Assembly (NCBI GenBank): GCA_009789175.1
Contig: CP046866.1
Coordinates: forward strand, 1,364,001 to 1,428,000
Direction: 5' to 3'
Origin: Salinibaculum litoreum
Lineage (GTDB): Archaea; Halobacteriota; Halobacteria; Halobacteriales; Haloarculaceae
DNA length: 64,000 nucleotides
The translations under genes were made by a program, and so were the position numbers. Every line of letters starts with the position of its first letter. Position 1 is the stretch's first letter. Shown here one piece after another: positions 24,606 to 34,176 of the stretch. The notes below the pieces were generated by a model, which saw only the letters and a program-made list of their open reading frames with translations, had not been told where the DNA came from and ran no database searches.

Positions 24606-25904
24606 ATGACACTCACTCGTCGGACACTGGGCGTCTGCCTGCTGACGGTGGCGCTACTGGTCACGGGCTGTCAGGCCCCGACCGCAGATAGCGGGTCGGC
24701 TGGAGAAAACACGACGAACGCGACCGAAACGCCGACAATCGAAGTCGAGAACGGGTCACTCGCTGTCGACCCAGGACAGACGTTCGCCCGAGTGCAGAGA
24801 GTGGCCGGGACGGACGTGTCGCCACCGGAGCGTGTCCGGGCCTTCGAGTCCTCTGCGGCGTTTCGTAACAGCACCGGGCCCGGTGGGTCTGGCGTACCCG
24901 AGTTCTGGACGCTCGCCGGTCTCCGGACAGGGCCGGTCAACCAGTCTGACCTGGCGGTTCGCAAGAACGGCTACGTAACGCCGGCTGGTTCCGTCGCCGT
25001 CTACCTCGGCGAAAACGCCACGCTCGCCGACGAGCGGATGGTTCTCGCCCACGAACTCACTCACTATGTCCAGACACAGAACCAGCGCCAGACGCAGTTA
25101 CGAGGGAGTATAGGGCTTGGAACGACCGAGTCTGACCTCGTTCTCGGGGCGCTCATCGAAGGCGGCGCAGTCTACACGACCGACGAATACATGCGGGCCT
25201 ACGGGAACGGCACCCTGAACTCGGCGTGGTACCCGGAGATTCAGGAGAGCTACCCCGAGGGCCACGTCGGGCGGCTCCTGAACGCCCGGTATATCGTCGG
25301 TGCCGACTACGTCTCCGAACGGGCGGACTCACCAGCCACCCTCTCCAAGGTGTACGAAGACCCACCGACGACGACGGAACAGGTGATACACGGCGACACG
25401 CCGGAGGGGGAGCCAGCCACGCCGCTGTCGGTCGACGCCCAGGCTGGTGGTGAGTGGTTGCCGTCGGGAACCGACCAGTACGGTGAGCTGTTCGTCCGAT
25501 ATGCACTGGAGAGCGAACTCGGCTCGCAGCAAGCGACGCGTGCAGCCGCCGGCTGGGGCAACGACACGCTGGTCTTCTACCAGTCGACCGAGAGCAACGC
25601 CACCGGCTACGTCTGGGTGCTGGACTGGGACGATGCAGCCAACGACACAGAGTTCCGCGACGCGATGACCGAGGCCCTCGACGAGCGTGGGCCCCGAGCG
25701 GAGGGAACCTGGACCCTCGCAAACGACAGCGAGTCTGCCCGAGTCATCGACATCGGTTCCGAGACGACCGCCGTGGTGTTTGGCCCCGAGCGATTCGTCG
25801 ACGGCGTGAGCCTCTCTCCGAAGGAGCAGGCAGTGACAATCACAGTCGACAGCGGTGACGCTGACGGAGGCAATTCGAGTTCATCGACGGCACGCGGTCG
25901 ATAA
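24606..25904 (+). CDS. Hvo_1808-like surface lipoprotein with HELTH motif
   Basis: A 432-residue exported lipoprotein (lipobox VTGC, Cys22) with a Thr/Asn/Glu-rich linker. The zincin-type motif LAHELTHYVQ lies near residue 148, followed about 40 residues later by an acidic GALIEGGAVY segment that could supply the third zinc ligand, as in gluzincin-type metallopeptidases. It matches what is annotated in haloarchaea as the Hvo_1808 family of surface proteins. Proteolysis outside the cell is plausible but not proven. The C-terminus is a low-complexity Ser/Gly tail. It sits 5 bp after the previous lipoprotein gene. Confidence 0.85.
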   Translation: MTLTRRTLGVCLLTVALLVTGCQAPTADSGSAGENTTNATETPTIEVENGSLAVDPGQTFARVQRVAGTDVSPPERVRAFESSAAFRNSTGPGGSGVPEFWTLAGLRTGPVNQSDLAVRKNGYVTPAGSVAVYLGENATLADERMVLAHELTHYVQTQNQRQTQLRGSIGLGTTESDLVLGALIEGGAVYTTDEYMRAYGNGTLNSAWYPEIQESYPEGHVGRLLNARYIVGADYVSERADSPATLSKVYEDPPTTTEQVIHGDTPEGEPATPLSVDAQAGGEWLPSGTDQYGELFVRYALESELGSQQATRAAAGWGNDTLVFYQSTESNATGYVWVLDWDDAANDTEFRDAMTEALDERGPRAEGTWTLANDSESARVIDIGSETTAVVFGPERFVDGVSLSPKEQAVTITVDSGDADGGNSSSSTARGR

Positions 25905-26030
25905 CCGTTGCGAGAAGCGGGGTTGACGTTTTCTCAGCGCAGCGTTGGCGGAGGAGTACACAACCCCGGCCCCAACGTGACATCCTCGATGCAGCAACAC
26001 CGCTGTGTCCGAAGCCCCATCGCGCCAGGA

Positions 26031-26174
26031 TTACTCCAGTGGCGTCTGTCTGTTGCGCATGTCTCCGCCACAGTCCGGACAGGACGTGGGATTGTCGACA
26101 GCGATGATGATACGGCCACACTCGAAACACTCGTAGGGGCTTTTCTCGTCGGGGATTTGCTCGACATCTCTCAT
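26031..26174 (-). CDS. 47-residue rubrerythrin-like zinc protein
   Basis: A tiny protein beginning MRDVEQIPDEKSPYECFEC, with a second pair in SCPDCGGDM. The two C-x-x-C pairs spaced by about 16 residues form a zinc or iron knuckle like that of rubrerythrin/rubredoxin tails, and similar small rubrerythrin-like proteins are widespread in haloarchaea. It follows the BAT-type regulator on the same strand after 105 bp, so it may be co-transcribed with it. Function unknown. Confidence 0.78.
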   Translation of the reverse strand: MRDVEQIPDEKSPYECFECGRIIIAVDNPTSCPDCGGDMRNRQTPLE

Positions 26175-26279
26175 ACTGGTACACGAGTCCCAGTCTCCCG
26201 GGGCTCATCCGTTCCTACGCGATGGACGACCGTGTATCTGGTAGTTCAGCACACAGGCTTTGTCTGAACTAGTGGTTCG

Positions 26280-29147
26280 TTATTGAACCCCAGATATCTG
26301 CGGGCTGCTTTCGTCGAACAGCGTCGTGAACAGCTTTCGCTGGACACCCCGGATGTGCTGGTAGAACGCCGGTGGCGAGATGTCGAGCGTGTCGGCGATC
26401 TCCTCGCCGGTGTGTTCCCGGGGAGACGCGAAGAACCCGGCGTAGTAGGCGGTCTGCAGGACTTCGAGCTGTCTGTCGGTCAGTTTCTCCAGGAATCGCT
26501 CGCGAAGTGTTTGTACCGCTGGCGTCTCGAGCGTCTGCTTGCGCCGGAGTGTGACAGACGAAAAGGTCTCTTCGAGTAACTGCGTGATGTTCCTGACTTC
26601 GATACCGTCCGGGACATCGACGACGAGCGTGGTCGTCTCGGGGTGTGCGGTCGCATCCTGGAAGATGGCCCCGTGGTCGGCCAGTTCCCCCGCGAGGAAC
26701 GGCTCGGCGAGATGCAACTGGAGAACCCCGCCGCCGGCCCCATCGGGGCTGATTTCGGTCACGTCGTTGACCACGGCCAGCCCGGCCGCCGTCTCGGCGA
26801 CAGCCGCCACGTCCGCATCCGTCACCGAGACGAAGACGCGGTCGCCGTCGGCCGACTGCTGGACACTCCCGCGGTATGACAGCGTGCAATCGGCCGCCGA
26901 CGCGAGCCGCGAGAGGAGAAACGAGGAGTCCTCGACGACCATCTCGACGCGGGTCACCGAAGCTGCCAGCAAGGCCTGTTTGCGCTCGACGGCGCTCAGC
27001 GCCGCTGCAATCGTCTCGCCGAGTTCGGTCAACACGGCCTGTGTCATCTCGCCGAAGGCGTTTCGCTCCTCGGCATAGACCGTGAGGACGCCGTGGGTGA
27101 AGTCGTTGTATACGAGCGGGATGCTCAACACGGAGAGAAAGTCACGAGTCAGCGCCTCCGAGCGCCATGGGTCCTCACGCAGTCGCTCGGCCACGTTTGC
27201 GACCATCGTCGCCCCGCCAGAGGCTGCGGTCTGTCCTGCAGGCTCGGTCCCCACTGTCCCGACCGAGACCGTTCTGGTATCCAGGTATCCCTGTTCACCA
27301 CCCGCCCAGACGCGGGGCTCGACGGTCTCGGCTGCCGAATCGACGGAGCCGACCCAGGCGAAACTGAACCGGTCGTGGTCGGTGAGGCGCTCACAGACCG
27401 TGTGGAGAATCTCTTCTCGGGTTTCGGCCTGGACGATACCCTGGTCTATCTCTCGAATCGTGGTGTTGATTCGGTTGAGGGCGGTGAGTTGCTCGTTCTG
27501 TCGCTGGAGTTCCCGGTCCTGCTCGCGGAGCCGGGACTCCCTGCTCACCCTGTCGAGTGCGGCCTCAGCGGTCGCCGCCAGCAGGTCTGCGAGTTCCCGC
27601 TGTACTGCGTCGAACGCACCGACTTCGTCGGTCCCGGCGACGAACACACCGTGGTCACCCAGCGGAATGTGTATCGTGCTCCGGAGGTCCGTCGCCGGAT
27701 TGCCGAGTCGGTCTGCGGTGTGGACATCGTCGAACACCAGCGTCTCGTCGTCGACGAAACTGTACCCCGGGAGCGTTTCGGTACTGGCCGAGACCGTCGG
27801 CAACGGCCCGTTGAGTTCCGTCATCGCCTGGGAGTGGACGACCGGTCGGAGGTCGTTCGTATCGACATCGTACATGTACACAGCACACGCATCGATGCCG
27901 AGAACGCCGGGGGCGTCGTCGACGACGTGCTGTGCAATCTCCTGGTGAGTCTCGGCATAGAGGAACTCCCGTGCCGTGTCCTGGAGGGTCGCAAGCGACT
28001 CCTCGCGTTGTTTCCGTTTGGTGATGTCCCGACAGCTATAGAGCAAGGTTCCGTCCCGAATCGAGACCTCCCGGACGTTGACCAGCAGCGTGTGCTCGCG
28101 ACCGGCCTTGTCCGTCGCCGTACACTCGATGTTTTTGAGAACGCCGTTCTCGGCGAGTTCCGCCCGGTCGAAGAGGTCCTCGCCGAGCAGGGCATCGATA
28201 GTTCCCTGTTCGTGGATTTCCTCCGCAGTGTACCCGAAGATGAAGTGGACGTTCGGACAGACGTAGGTGTACTCCCCCGACTCGTCTGTGATGAGTACCG
28301 TATCGGTCATGTTGTTGAGCGTGACGCGGTGTAGCTCCTCGGACCGGCGGAGGTCCCGCTCCAGACTGACCTGCTCGGTCACGTCGAGTCCCTCGACGAC
28401 GATGGATGCGAGGTCACCGCGCTCGTTCTCGACGGGACGGACCGAAAGCTCCACGACACGGTCGGTCGGTCCGGCCGGTTCGGTGACGACTGCGCTGGCG
28501 AACTGTCCCTCGCGAGCGTTCTCGACGAGTTGCCGGACATCGCGCTCGGTCGCCGCTGAGGACCACCAGGGGAGCGTCCAAAACGTCTCTCCGACGAGTG
28601 CGTCGGCATCCTCCTCGACTATCTCCCTGGCGACGCGATTTACCCGTGCGAGCGTGCCGTCGGGGTCCAGCACCCACGTCGCGGTCTGGGAGTCGTGAAA
28701 AACCGCATCGAACTGCCGTGCTCGCTCCCGCCTAGTGACGGTCCGACGGACCGAGCGGACGGCCGCTTCCGTCCGGTCGAGCAGTTCCTCGCAGCCCTCC
28801 GCGTCGGCACCCTCGACTACGACGTAGTCGGTGACGCCGGCGCGAACCGCATCGCTTGCGATTGCCTCGTTTCCATCGTCGGTGGCAAGGATAGTGGGCA
28901 CAGTCGCGTCGGCGTCCCGAACCCCCTCGACGAGGTCCACCCCTGTTTCCTCTCCGAGGTCCAGTTCTGTGACCACGCAGTCGACCGCGGAGTTCTCGAC
29001 GGCAGCGAGTGCTTTGGCTGCCGTCTCGACGGTTCGGACAGTTGCTCCGGCCTGCGTCGTGAGTTGCTCCGCGAAGTCGTCGAGCCACGGCGCTGACCCG
29101 ACGACGAGAACCTCCACCGTATCGAGGAGGAGCGTATTTCCGGCCAT
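26280..29147 (-). CDS. BAT-type sensor regulator (Rec-PAS-PAS-GAF-GAF-BAT-HTH_10)
   Basis: A 955-residue soluble one-component regulator of the bacterio-opsin-activator class. In order: an N-terminal receiver-like domain (VEVLVVGSAPW, CVVTELDLGEETG), a PAS domain from ~140, a second PAS (TDTVLITDESGEYTYVCPN) from ~285, a GAF domain from ~395, another GAF from ~565, a bacterio-opsin activator domain from ~740 and a C-terminal HTH_10 (LTDRQLEVLQTAYYAGFF then SPPAFYQHIRGVQRKL). There is no histidine-kinase core. Light, oxygen or redox signals are known for relatives; nothing here identifies the ligand. ATG 29147 (MAGNTLLL) was chosen; 29171 is the other possibility. Confidence 0.92.
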   Translation of the reverse strand: MAGNTLLLDTVEVLVVGSAPWLDDFAEQLTTQAGATVRTVETAAKALAAVENSAVDCVVTELDLGEETGVDLVEGVRDADATVPTILATDDGNEAIASDAVRAGVTDYVVVEGADAEGCEELLDRTEAAVRSVRRTVTRRERARQFDAVFHDSQTATWVLDPDGTLARVNRVAREIVEEDADALVGETFWTLPWWSSAATERDVRQLVENAREGQFASAVVTEPAGPTDRVVELSVRPVENERGDLASIVVEGLDVTEQVSLERDLRRSEELHRVTLNNMTDTVLITDESGEYTYVCPNVHFIFGYTAEEIHEQGTIDALLGEDLFDRAELAENGVLKNIECTATDKAGREHTLLVNVREVSIRDGTLLYSCRDITKRKQREESLATLQDTAREFLYAETHQEIAQHVVDDAPGVLGIDACAVYMYDVDTNDLRPVVHSQAMTELNGPLPTVSASTETLPGYSFVDDETLVFDDVHTADRLGNPATDLRSTIHIPLGDHGVFVAGTDEVGAFDAVQRELADLLAATAEAALDRVSRESRLREQDRELQRQNEQLTALNRINTTIREIDQGIVQAETREEILHTVCERLTDHDRFSFAWVGSVDSAAETVEPRVWAGGEQGYLDTRTVSVGTVGTEPAGQTAASGGATMVANVAERLREDPWRSEALTRDFLSVLSIPLVYNDFTHGVLTVYAEERNAFGEMTQAVLTELGETIAAALSAVERKQALLAASVTRVEMVVEDSSFLLSRLASAADCTLSYRGSVQQSADGDRVFVSVTDADVAAVAETAAGLAVVNDVTEISPDGAGGGVLQLHLAEPFLAGELADHGAIFQDATAHPETTTLVVDVPDGIEVRNITQLLEETFSSVTLRRKQTLETPAVQTLRERFLEKLTDRQLEVLQTAYYAGFFASPREHTGEEIADTLDISPPAFYQHIRGVQRKLFTTLFDESSPQISGVQ

Positions 29148-29343
29148 TACTCCGACCGCCCACAGCAACACGGTCTGTGAGTGCTAGCCGATACTGCCCT
29201 GCCGCTCTGGCGGAACAACCCTGCCTGTTTCATGGGTTAACTATAGAACCCCCAAGTAAAACTGTTCGGCACTCGGCGGCAGGTCGGCGGGACAGAGCGG
29301 GTGCGACCACAAGGGGTAGAACCCGGGGCGTCAAAGCCAGTCT

Positions 29344-29631
29344 ATGAGCGAGTACGGAGAAGAAGAACTCACGGCACTGGGCGAACAGGAGGGATGGCAA
29401 CGAGAGGGCGAGGCCGCCCGCGTGCATTACAGCGGGGCGACCGACAGGTATAGCATCGAATACTACGCCCCGAGCGAGTGTGTTCTGTACTGGAAGGTCC
29501 CACCCGAGGACCACGGGTCGACAGCAGTTCCGGTCGGTCGGTCGACGGTCCCGGAGCCACTGCGCGAGCGCATCCGGGAGGACCTCGACGCCGCGGGCAT
29601 CGATGCGGCAGTCGAGGGACGCACGCTATAG
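29344..29631 (+). CDS. Conserved haloarchaeal small protein
   Basis: A 95-residue acidic cytoplasmic protein, MSEYGEEELTALGEQEGW, with a short beta-rich core (RYSIEYYAPSECVLYWKV). No signal, membrane segment or known motif. It is divergent from the BAT regulator across a 196-bp spacer that contains the imperfect inverted repeat GGGTT/AACCC around AACTATAG (29234-29251). Coding quality is good; function unknown. Confidence 0.75.
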   Translation: MSEYGEEELTALGEQEGWQREGEAARVHYSGATDRYSIEYYAPSECVLYWKVPPEDHGSTAVPVGRSTVPEPLRERIREDLDAAGIDAAVEGRTL

Positions 29632-29732
29632 CGCCCGCTTTTCCGCACAGGCACACCCATCGTTCGGTACAGAAACGTCCTGTAGACGTACGTCTTTGAG
29701 GGGATATCCTGTTGCTTTTGTTTAACCTCCAG

Positions 29733-30635
29733 ATGCTATCATGTGTGCCCTCCAGAAGACAGTTGCAGAGAACCGTCGTAGCGATTGGACTGGTCGTTCT
29801 GATTGCCCTCTCGGGTTGTGCAGGCCTGTCCGATACGGACTCGTCAACTCCTGGGACAGCCGACCCCACCACATCGACGCCTACTGGGACACAAACGCCG
29901 ACTGCGTCGCCGACAACGCCGAACACGACTGTGCCCGAGGAGTTGCCGGCGGGGCTCAACGACACCGGCGTGCAAAATGTGACGCAGGTGATTCGGTCCC
30001 ACCGGACATCTGCGATCAAAACGCCGGGTGTCGTGACTCACGAAACGGACACGAAAGCCAGCGATATCTCTGTCGTCGCCTCGGTTCGAGTGGCGGCCGA
30101 CACGAACCTCACGCGGGTACAGTACGTATCCCAGGCCCAGCGGACGACCGAAAACGGGACACGAAATACCACAACTGCCATTACCGCCAATGAGACAGCC
30201 GTCAGGCAGTACACCGTTACCGAGAGAGAGGTGACACTCGACAACAGACGGAACCGGAGCCAACTGTTTGACCGGGCACTCCGTGGTCTCTCCACAGCGA
30301 GAAGTGGGTTGCAGGGAACACTACAGCGTGGGAACTTCACTGTCTCAAGTGGCGAGACACTGGACGGTACCACGACCGTGACACTTCAGGCCGGCCGGTA
30401 TGCAGGCGGACAACGCTATGACGCAGAAAACGTCGTGACGTACAACGCAACTGTTCGACTTACTGCCGACGGACTGATTCGCTCCGCCACAGAACGGATT
30501 GTCGCTGTCAGGGACGGCACTGAAAGCCGCTACAGCTTCACGTACGAATTCAATTCGCAGTCGGTTGACCTCCCGCGAGTGCCACAGGTGCCCGCAAACG
30601 TCCAACTCGAGTCAGGAGATACTTCCGACGGCTGA
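29733..30635 (+). CDS. Thr-rich lipoprotein, DUF7537-like
   Basis: A 300-residue exported lipoprotein. The start MLSCVPSRRQLQRT leads into a hydrophobic stretch and the lipobox LSGC with Cys29, followed by a ~45-residue Thr/Pro/Ser-rich linker likely to be glycosylated, then a beta-rich body (LQAGRYAGGQRYDAENV). Its mature domain shares the pattern of the lipoprotein at 23707 (repeated beta hairpins and a final VDLPRVPQVP), so the two may be distant relatives. A start 21 bp earlier is possible. Confidence 0.8.
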   Translation: MLSCVPSRRQLQRTVVAIGLVVLIALSGCAGLSDTDSSTPGTADPTTSTPTGTQTPTASPTTPNTTVPEELPAGLNDTGVQNVTQVIRSHRTSAIKTPGVVTHETDTKASDISVVASVRVAADTNLTRVQYVSQAQRTTENGTRNTTTAITANETAVRQYTVTEREVTLDNRRNRSQLFDRALRGLSTARSGLQGTLQRGNFTVSSGETLDGTTTVTLQAGRYAGGQRYDAENVVTYNATVRLTADGLIRSATERIVAVRDGTESRYSFTYEFNSQSVDLPRVPQVPANVQLESGDTSDG

Positions 30636-30784
30636 CGCCAGTGTGGGCCGGGGACAGTTTGTGTGCGGCCTGAAGACATCCGCTCTCCGCAGAAATACAT
30701 CTCACCGCTCAGTACAACCGACTCGCCGACTGCGTTCTATGCTTGGGACAGCCCGGGTGGTCTCGCCGACACAATCGCCATCCG

Positions 30785-31195
30785 TCAGACGTGTTCACGG
30801 CTCGTAGAGACAGATCCGTGTTTACTCACCATCCAGATGACGTTTCCGACGGAAAGCAACAGGGCTGCCCCAAGGCTGGCAACCGTCGGGTGAGCATCGT
30901 ACCCACTCAGAATGGTATAGACACCGGCAAACTCCATGGCGACGAGTAGACACGCAACAAGAGTCCAGGCCACTGTGTTGCGAGGTCGTTCGTACTGGGG
31001 CCAATGCTTCCCGTAGGTCTCTGGTACGCCAATGACGAGCAATATCAAAAGGACGGGAAGGGCCTCCGTCTGTGCCGTACCAGTCGTTTCGATGGTATAT
31101 ACGACCGGAATGGCTACCAGAACAGCAGTATAGACCGCAAGCTTTCGCTGTGTCGTCGCTTTGCTGTAGAGGTGACCCAGTGTGCTATCGGACAC
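30785..31195 (-). CDS. Four-helix membrane protein
   Basis: A 136-residue membrane protein of unknown function with four hydrophobic segments (AVYTAVLVAIPVVYTI, ALPVLLILLVIGVP, VAWTLVACLLVAMEFAGVY, VASLGAALLLSVGNVIWMV). N- and C-termini carry the basic residues and should face the cytoplasm. No close family recognised. A 548-bp gene-poor stretch lies upstream. Confidence 0.72.
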   Translation of the reverse strand: MSDSTLGHLYSKATTQRKLAVYTAVLVAIPVVYTIETTGTAQTEALPVLLILLVIGVPETYGKHWPQYERPRNTVAWTLVACLLVAMEFAGVYTILSGYDAHPTVASLGAALLLSVGNVIWMVSKHGSVSTSREHV

Positions 31196-31743
31196 TACAA
31201 TTCGTTCATATCTCTTCCATATCCAAATAAACTGGCTTTTTGAATATATCTCTCAGGAGAATTTTCCGGCCGGAAATAGACGGTAAGCCGAGTACTGCAC
31301 TGACGGAAAGGTACTTCACCCGGACAGACATCATGACACAAAAATGGGAAATTCTGTTGAACAGTGCAGTGAAAATGGAGATTCGTCTGGTACCCCTCCA
31401 TCTTTCAGATGTCTCTTGCTGGTCTGGTTTCTCATCACCGGAGATAGAGATTGGAATCCGGATACTCTCGATTGCACCCGCGACAATCCTGCTGTTTACT
31501 GATGCTGGCAGAAACCTCCGAACGAAACTACGACAGCATCTCCGGTCAGCGCTCAAACTCCCGCCCGGGGAGTATCCATCTCGTCGCGACTGAGCGTGGG
31601 TGCTGACCAGCAAGACACACAAGCGAGGAACCGGACCGGCGGGGATGAGTTACACAGGTTTCCTGATAGTTCTGTAGTCGAGCAGCCGACTGCCGACTGC
31701 TCAAACCGATGGGCTAAAACGGGCAGGCCCGATTGCATCAGCC
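31196..31743. other. 548-bp gene-poor stretch
   Basis: Lower GC than the neighbours. Frames of 117 residues (31240-31593, plus) and 138 residues (31206-31622, minus) exist but have un-haloarchaeal composition (basic, Ser/Ile-rich) and overlap each other, so I do not call either. No strong repeat. It may be a decayed gene. Confidence 0.5.
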
Positions 31744-34176
31744 ATGAAGTTCCACGAGGCGGCGAACTTCCTCTTCGATCTGCGGCGGTACCCGCCCCGT
31801 CCGGGGACCAACGCGACGGCGGCTCTACTGGACCACCTCGGGAACCCCCACGAGGAACTCGACTGCATACAGATAGCTGGCTCCAACGGCAAAGGGTCGA
31901 CCGCCCGGATGCTCGAATCGACGCTCCGGGAGGCGGGCCTGTCGGTCGGTCTCTACACCTCACCACATCTCGACGACGTGCGCGAGCGTGTCCGGGTCGA
32001 CGGCCGGAAGCTGCCGGAAGCAGAGCTCGTCGCCTTCGTCGAGGAGATTCGGGAGTACGTCACTGACCGCGGCGCTGACGGGGACGCGCCGACGTTCTTC
32101 GAGACACTGACTGCACTCGCGCTCTGGGAGTTCGGCCGTCAGGACGTGGACGTGGCAGTACTCGAAGTTGGTATCGGCGGTCGCCGCGACGCGACCAGCG
32201 TGGTCGACCCCATCGCCAGTGCCGTCACAGCTGTCACGCTCGAACACACCGACATCCTGGGCGAGACAGTCAGCGAAATCGCACGCGATAAAGCCCACGT
32301 CGCCCCTGCGGACCGGCCGCTGGTCTGTGGGGCTGCCGGCGATGCCCGGGAAGCCATCCGGGACGAAATCGGCTCCGTGGTGACAGTCGGAGACGACGAT
32401 GACGTGGCGACGGAGTACGACGGACGGGACGGTATCGAGGGTGCCGTCTCGATTACTGGCGAGGACTGGGCCGTCGAGACGAAGCTTCCGCTGTTAGGTG
32501 CACACCAGGCAGGAAACGCTGGCGTTGCTGCAACGCTGGCCCGGCAGGTAGCGGACGTAAGCGAGGACGTACTGGCTCGGGGGCTGCGCAACGCCCACTG
32601 GCCCGGCCGCTTCGAACTCCTGGGCCGGGACCCGCTGGTGGTGCTTGATGGCGCACACAACCCCGGGGGGTGCCAGCGAGTCGCAGAGACGCTCACCTCG
32701 TTTGAGTACGACGACCTCCACGTCGTCGCAGGGTCGATGGCCGAGAAAGACCATCGCGGCATCGCCAGCGCATTCGCCGAGGCTAGCCACGTCGTGGCCT
32801 GTGAACCGGACCACCACCGTGCGGAGGACGACGACGTGCTGGCGCGAGCGTTCTCGGAGGAGACTGACGCTGACGTGGAAACGCGGGCAGACGTGGCTGG
32901 GGCGCTCGATATCGCTCTGTCGGCCGCTGACGCCGATGATTGTGTTCTGGTCACCGGGTCGCTGTACACGGTTGCCGAGGCGCGGGCCCGGTGGGTGCGT
33001 CCGACTGTCCCCAAGCGTGTCGACTCCATCGGGCGCGCACGCGAGGTGATTGAGAATGCACACGTCACCGAGGCCGGTGCGTGGCGGATGCGAGGCAAGG
33101 GCGTCCATCGCGTCCTCACGACCCGCGTCCAGCCTCGACAGGCGCAGTATCTCAAGGAAGAACTGCTCTCGCTTGGCGGGGAGTGTGCTGTCTCCGGGCT
33201 GAGCAACCAGAGCGAAGAGAACGTCTCGGCCGTTCTCATGGGGACCATGGCCCAGTTCCGGCGACTCCTGAAGAAACTGGAGGGCCAACCCTACGGTCTT
33301 GCGTCGCTTGGTGAGGAACTCCGGGAGACGCTTGGCATCGGCGTCGAACCCGACCGCCGGGGCTACCCCTGGGAGGAAGGGACGGCCGTAATGGGTATCC
33401 TCAACGTCACGCCCGACAGCTTCCACGACGGCGGCGAGTACGACGCGACCGACGACGCCGTAAGCCGTGCCGAAGAGATGGTCGAAGCGGGTGCGGATAT
33501 CATCGATGTCGGCGGGGAGTCGACCCGTCCTGGGGCCGAGCCCGTGCCGGTCGAAGACGAGAAAGCCCGCGTTGTCCCGGTCGTCGAACGCATCAGCGAC
33601 CTCGATGCACATGTCTCCATCGACACCCGCAAGGCCGAAGTGGCACGGGCCGCCCTCGATGCGGGCGCGGACATCCTCAACGACGTGTCCGGCCTGGCCG
33701 ACCCGGAGATGCGACTCGTCGCTGCCGAATACGATGTACCGGTGGTGGTGATGCACTCCATCGAGGCACCGGTCGACCCGGAGACGGAGGTCGACTACGA
33801 CGACGTGATAGCGGACGTCATCGATCAGTTGACCGAGCGCATCCTGCTGGCCGAAAAGGCGGGCCTGGAGCGGTCCCAGATTATCGTCGACCCGGGACTT
33901 GGCTTTGGCAAGACGGCCGCGGAGAGCTTCGAGTTGCTCGGCCGACTGGAGGAGCTACAGGGTCTTGGCTGTCCGATACTGGTCGGACACTCGCATAAAT
34001 CGATGTTCGGCCTTGTCGACAGAGCGGATGACGAACGGCTTGACCCGACCATCGCGGCGACCGCTGTCGCCGCCGAACACGGCGCGGATATCGTCCGGGT
34101 CCACGACGTTGCCGAAAACGCGGCAGCCGTCGACGTGGCCGCGGCCGCATCGGACCCGGACCGGTTCAGTGAGTGA
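31744..34176 (+). CDS. folCP: Dihydrofolate synthase (FolC) fused to dihydropteroate synthase (FolP)
   Basis: An 810-residue fusion for two consecutive steps of folate synthesis: FolP joins p-aminobenzoate to the pterin, FolC adds glutamate. Residues 1-425 are Mur-ligase-like FolC with the P-loop AGSNGKGSTARM near residue 46 and TSPHLDDVRERV after it. Residues ~430-545 are an extra domain (SLGGECAVSG then VLMGTMAQFRRLLKKL) like the N-terminal extension of some bacterial DHPS enzymes. From residue 550, DHPS proper: MGILNVTPDSFHDGG, DVGGESTRPGAEPV, IDTRKAEVA, DPGLGFGK. The FolC-FolP fusion is known from haloarchaea such as Haloferax volcanii. Confidence 0.95.
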   Translation: MKFHEAANFLFDLRRYPPRPGTNATAALLDHLGNPHEELDCIQIAGSNGKGSTARMLESTLREAGLSVGLYTSPHLDDVRERVRVDGRKLPEAELVAFVEEIREYVTDRGADGDAPTFFETLTALALWEFGRQDVDVAVLEVGIGGRRDATSVVDPIASAVTAVTLEHTDILGETVSEIARDKAHVAPADRPLVCGAAGDAREAIRDEIGSVVTVGDDDDVATEYDGRDGIEGAVSITGEDWAVETKLPLLGAHQAGNAGVAATLARQVADVSEDVLARGLRNAHWPGRFELLGRDPLVVLDGAHNPGGCQRVAETLTSFEYDDLHVVAGSMAEKDHRGIASAFAEASHVVACEPDHHRAEDDDVLARAFSEETDADVETRADVAGALDIALSAADADDCVLVTGSLYTVAEARARWVRPTVPKRVDSIGRAREVIENAHVTEAGAWRMRGKGVHRVLTTRVQPRQAQYLKEELLSLGGECAVSGLSNQSEENVSAVLMGTMAQFRRLLKKLEGQPYGLASLGEELRETLGIGVEPDRRGYPWEEGTAVMGILNVTPDSFHDGGEYDATDDAVSRAEEMVEAGADIIDVGGESTRPGAEPVPVEDEKARVVPVVERISDLDAHVSIDTRKAEVARAALDAGADILNDVSGLADPEMRLVAAEYDVPVVVMHSIEAPVDPETEVDYDDVIADVIDQLTERILLAEKAGLERSQIIVDPGLGFGKTAAESFELLGRLEELQGLGCPILVGHSHKSMFGLVDRADDERLDPTIAATAVAAEHGADIVRVHDVAENAAAVDVAAAASDPDRFSE

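Noticed and set aside
31240-31593. 117-codon frame in the gene-poor stretch
   Set aside because: Basic, Ser/Ile-rich composition unlike haloarchaeal proteins, and an equally long frame overlaps it on the other strand.
32494-33756. 420-codon open frame on the minus strand
   Set aside because: Mirror of folCP; His/Val/Asp-rich text without motifs.
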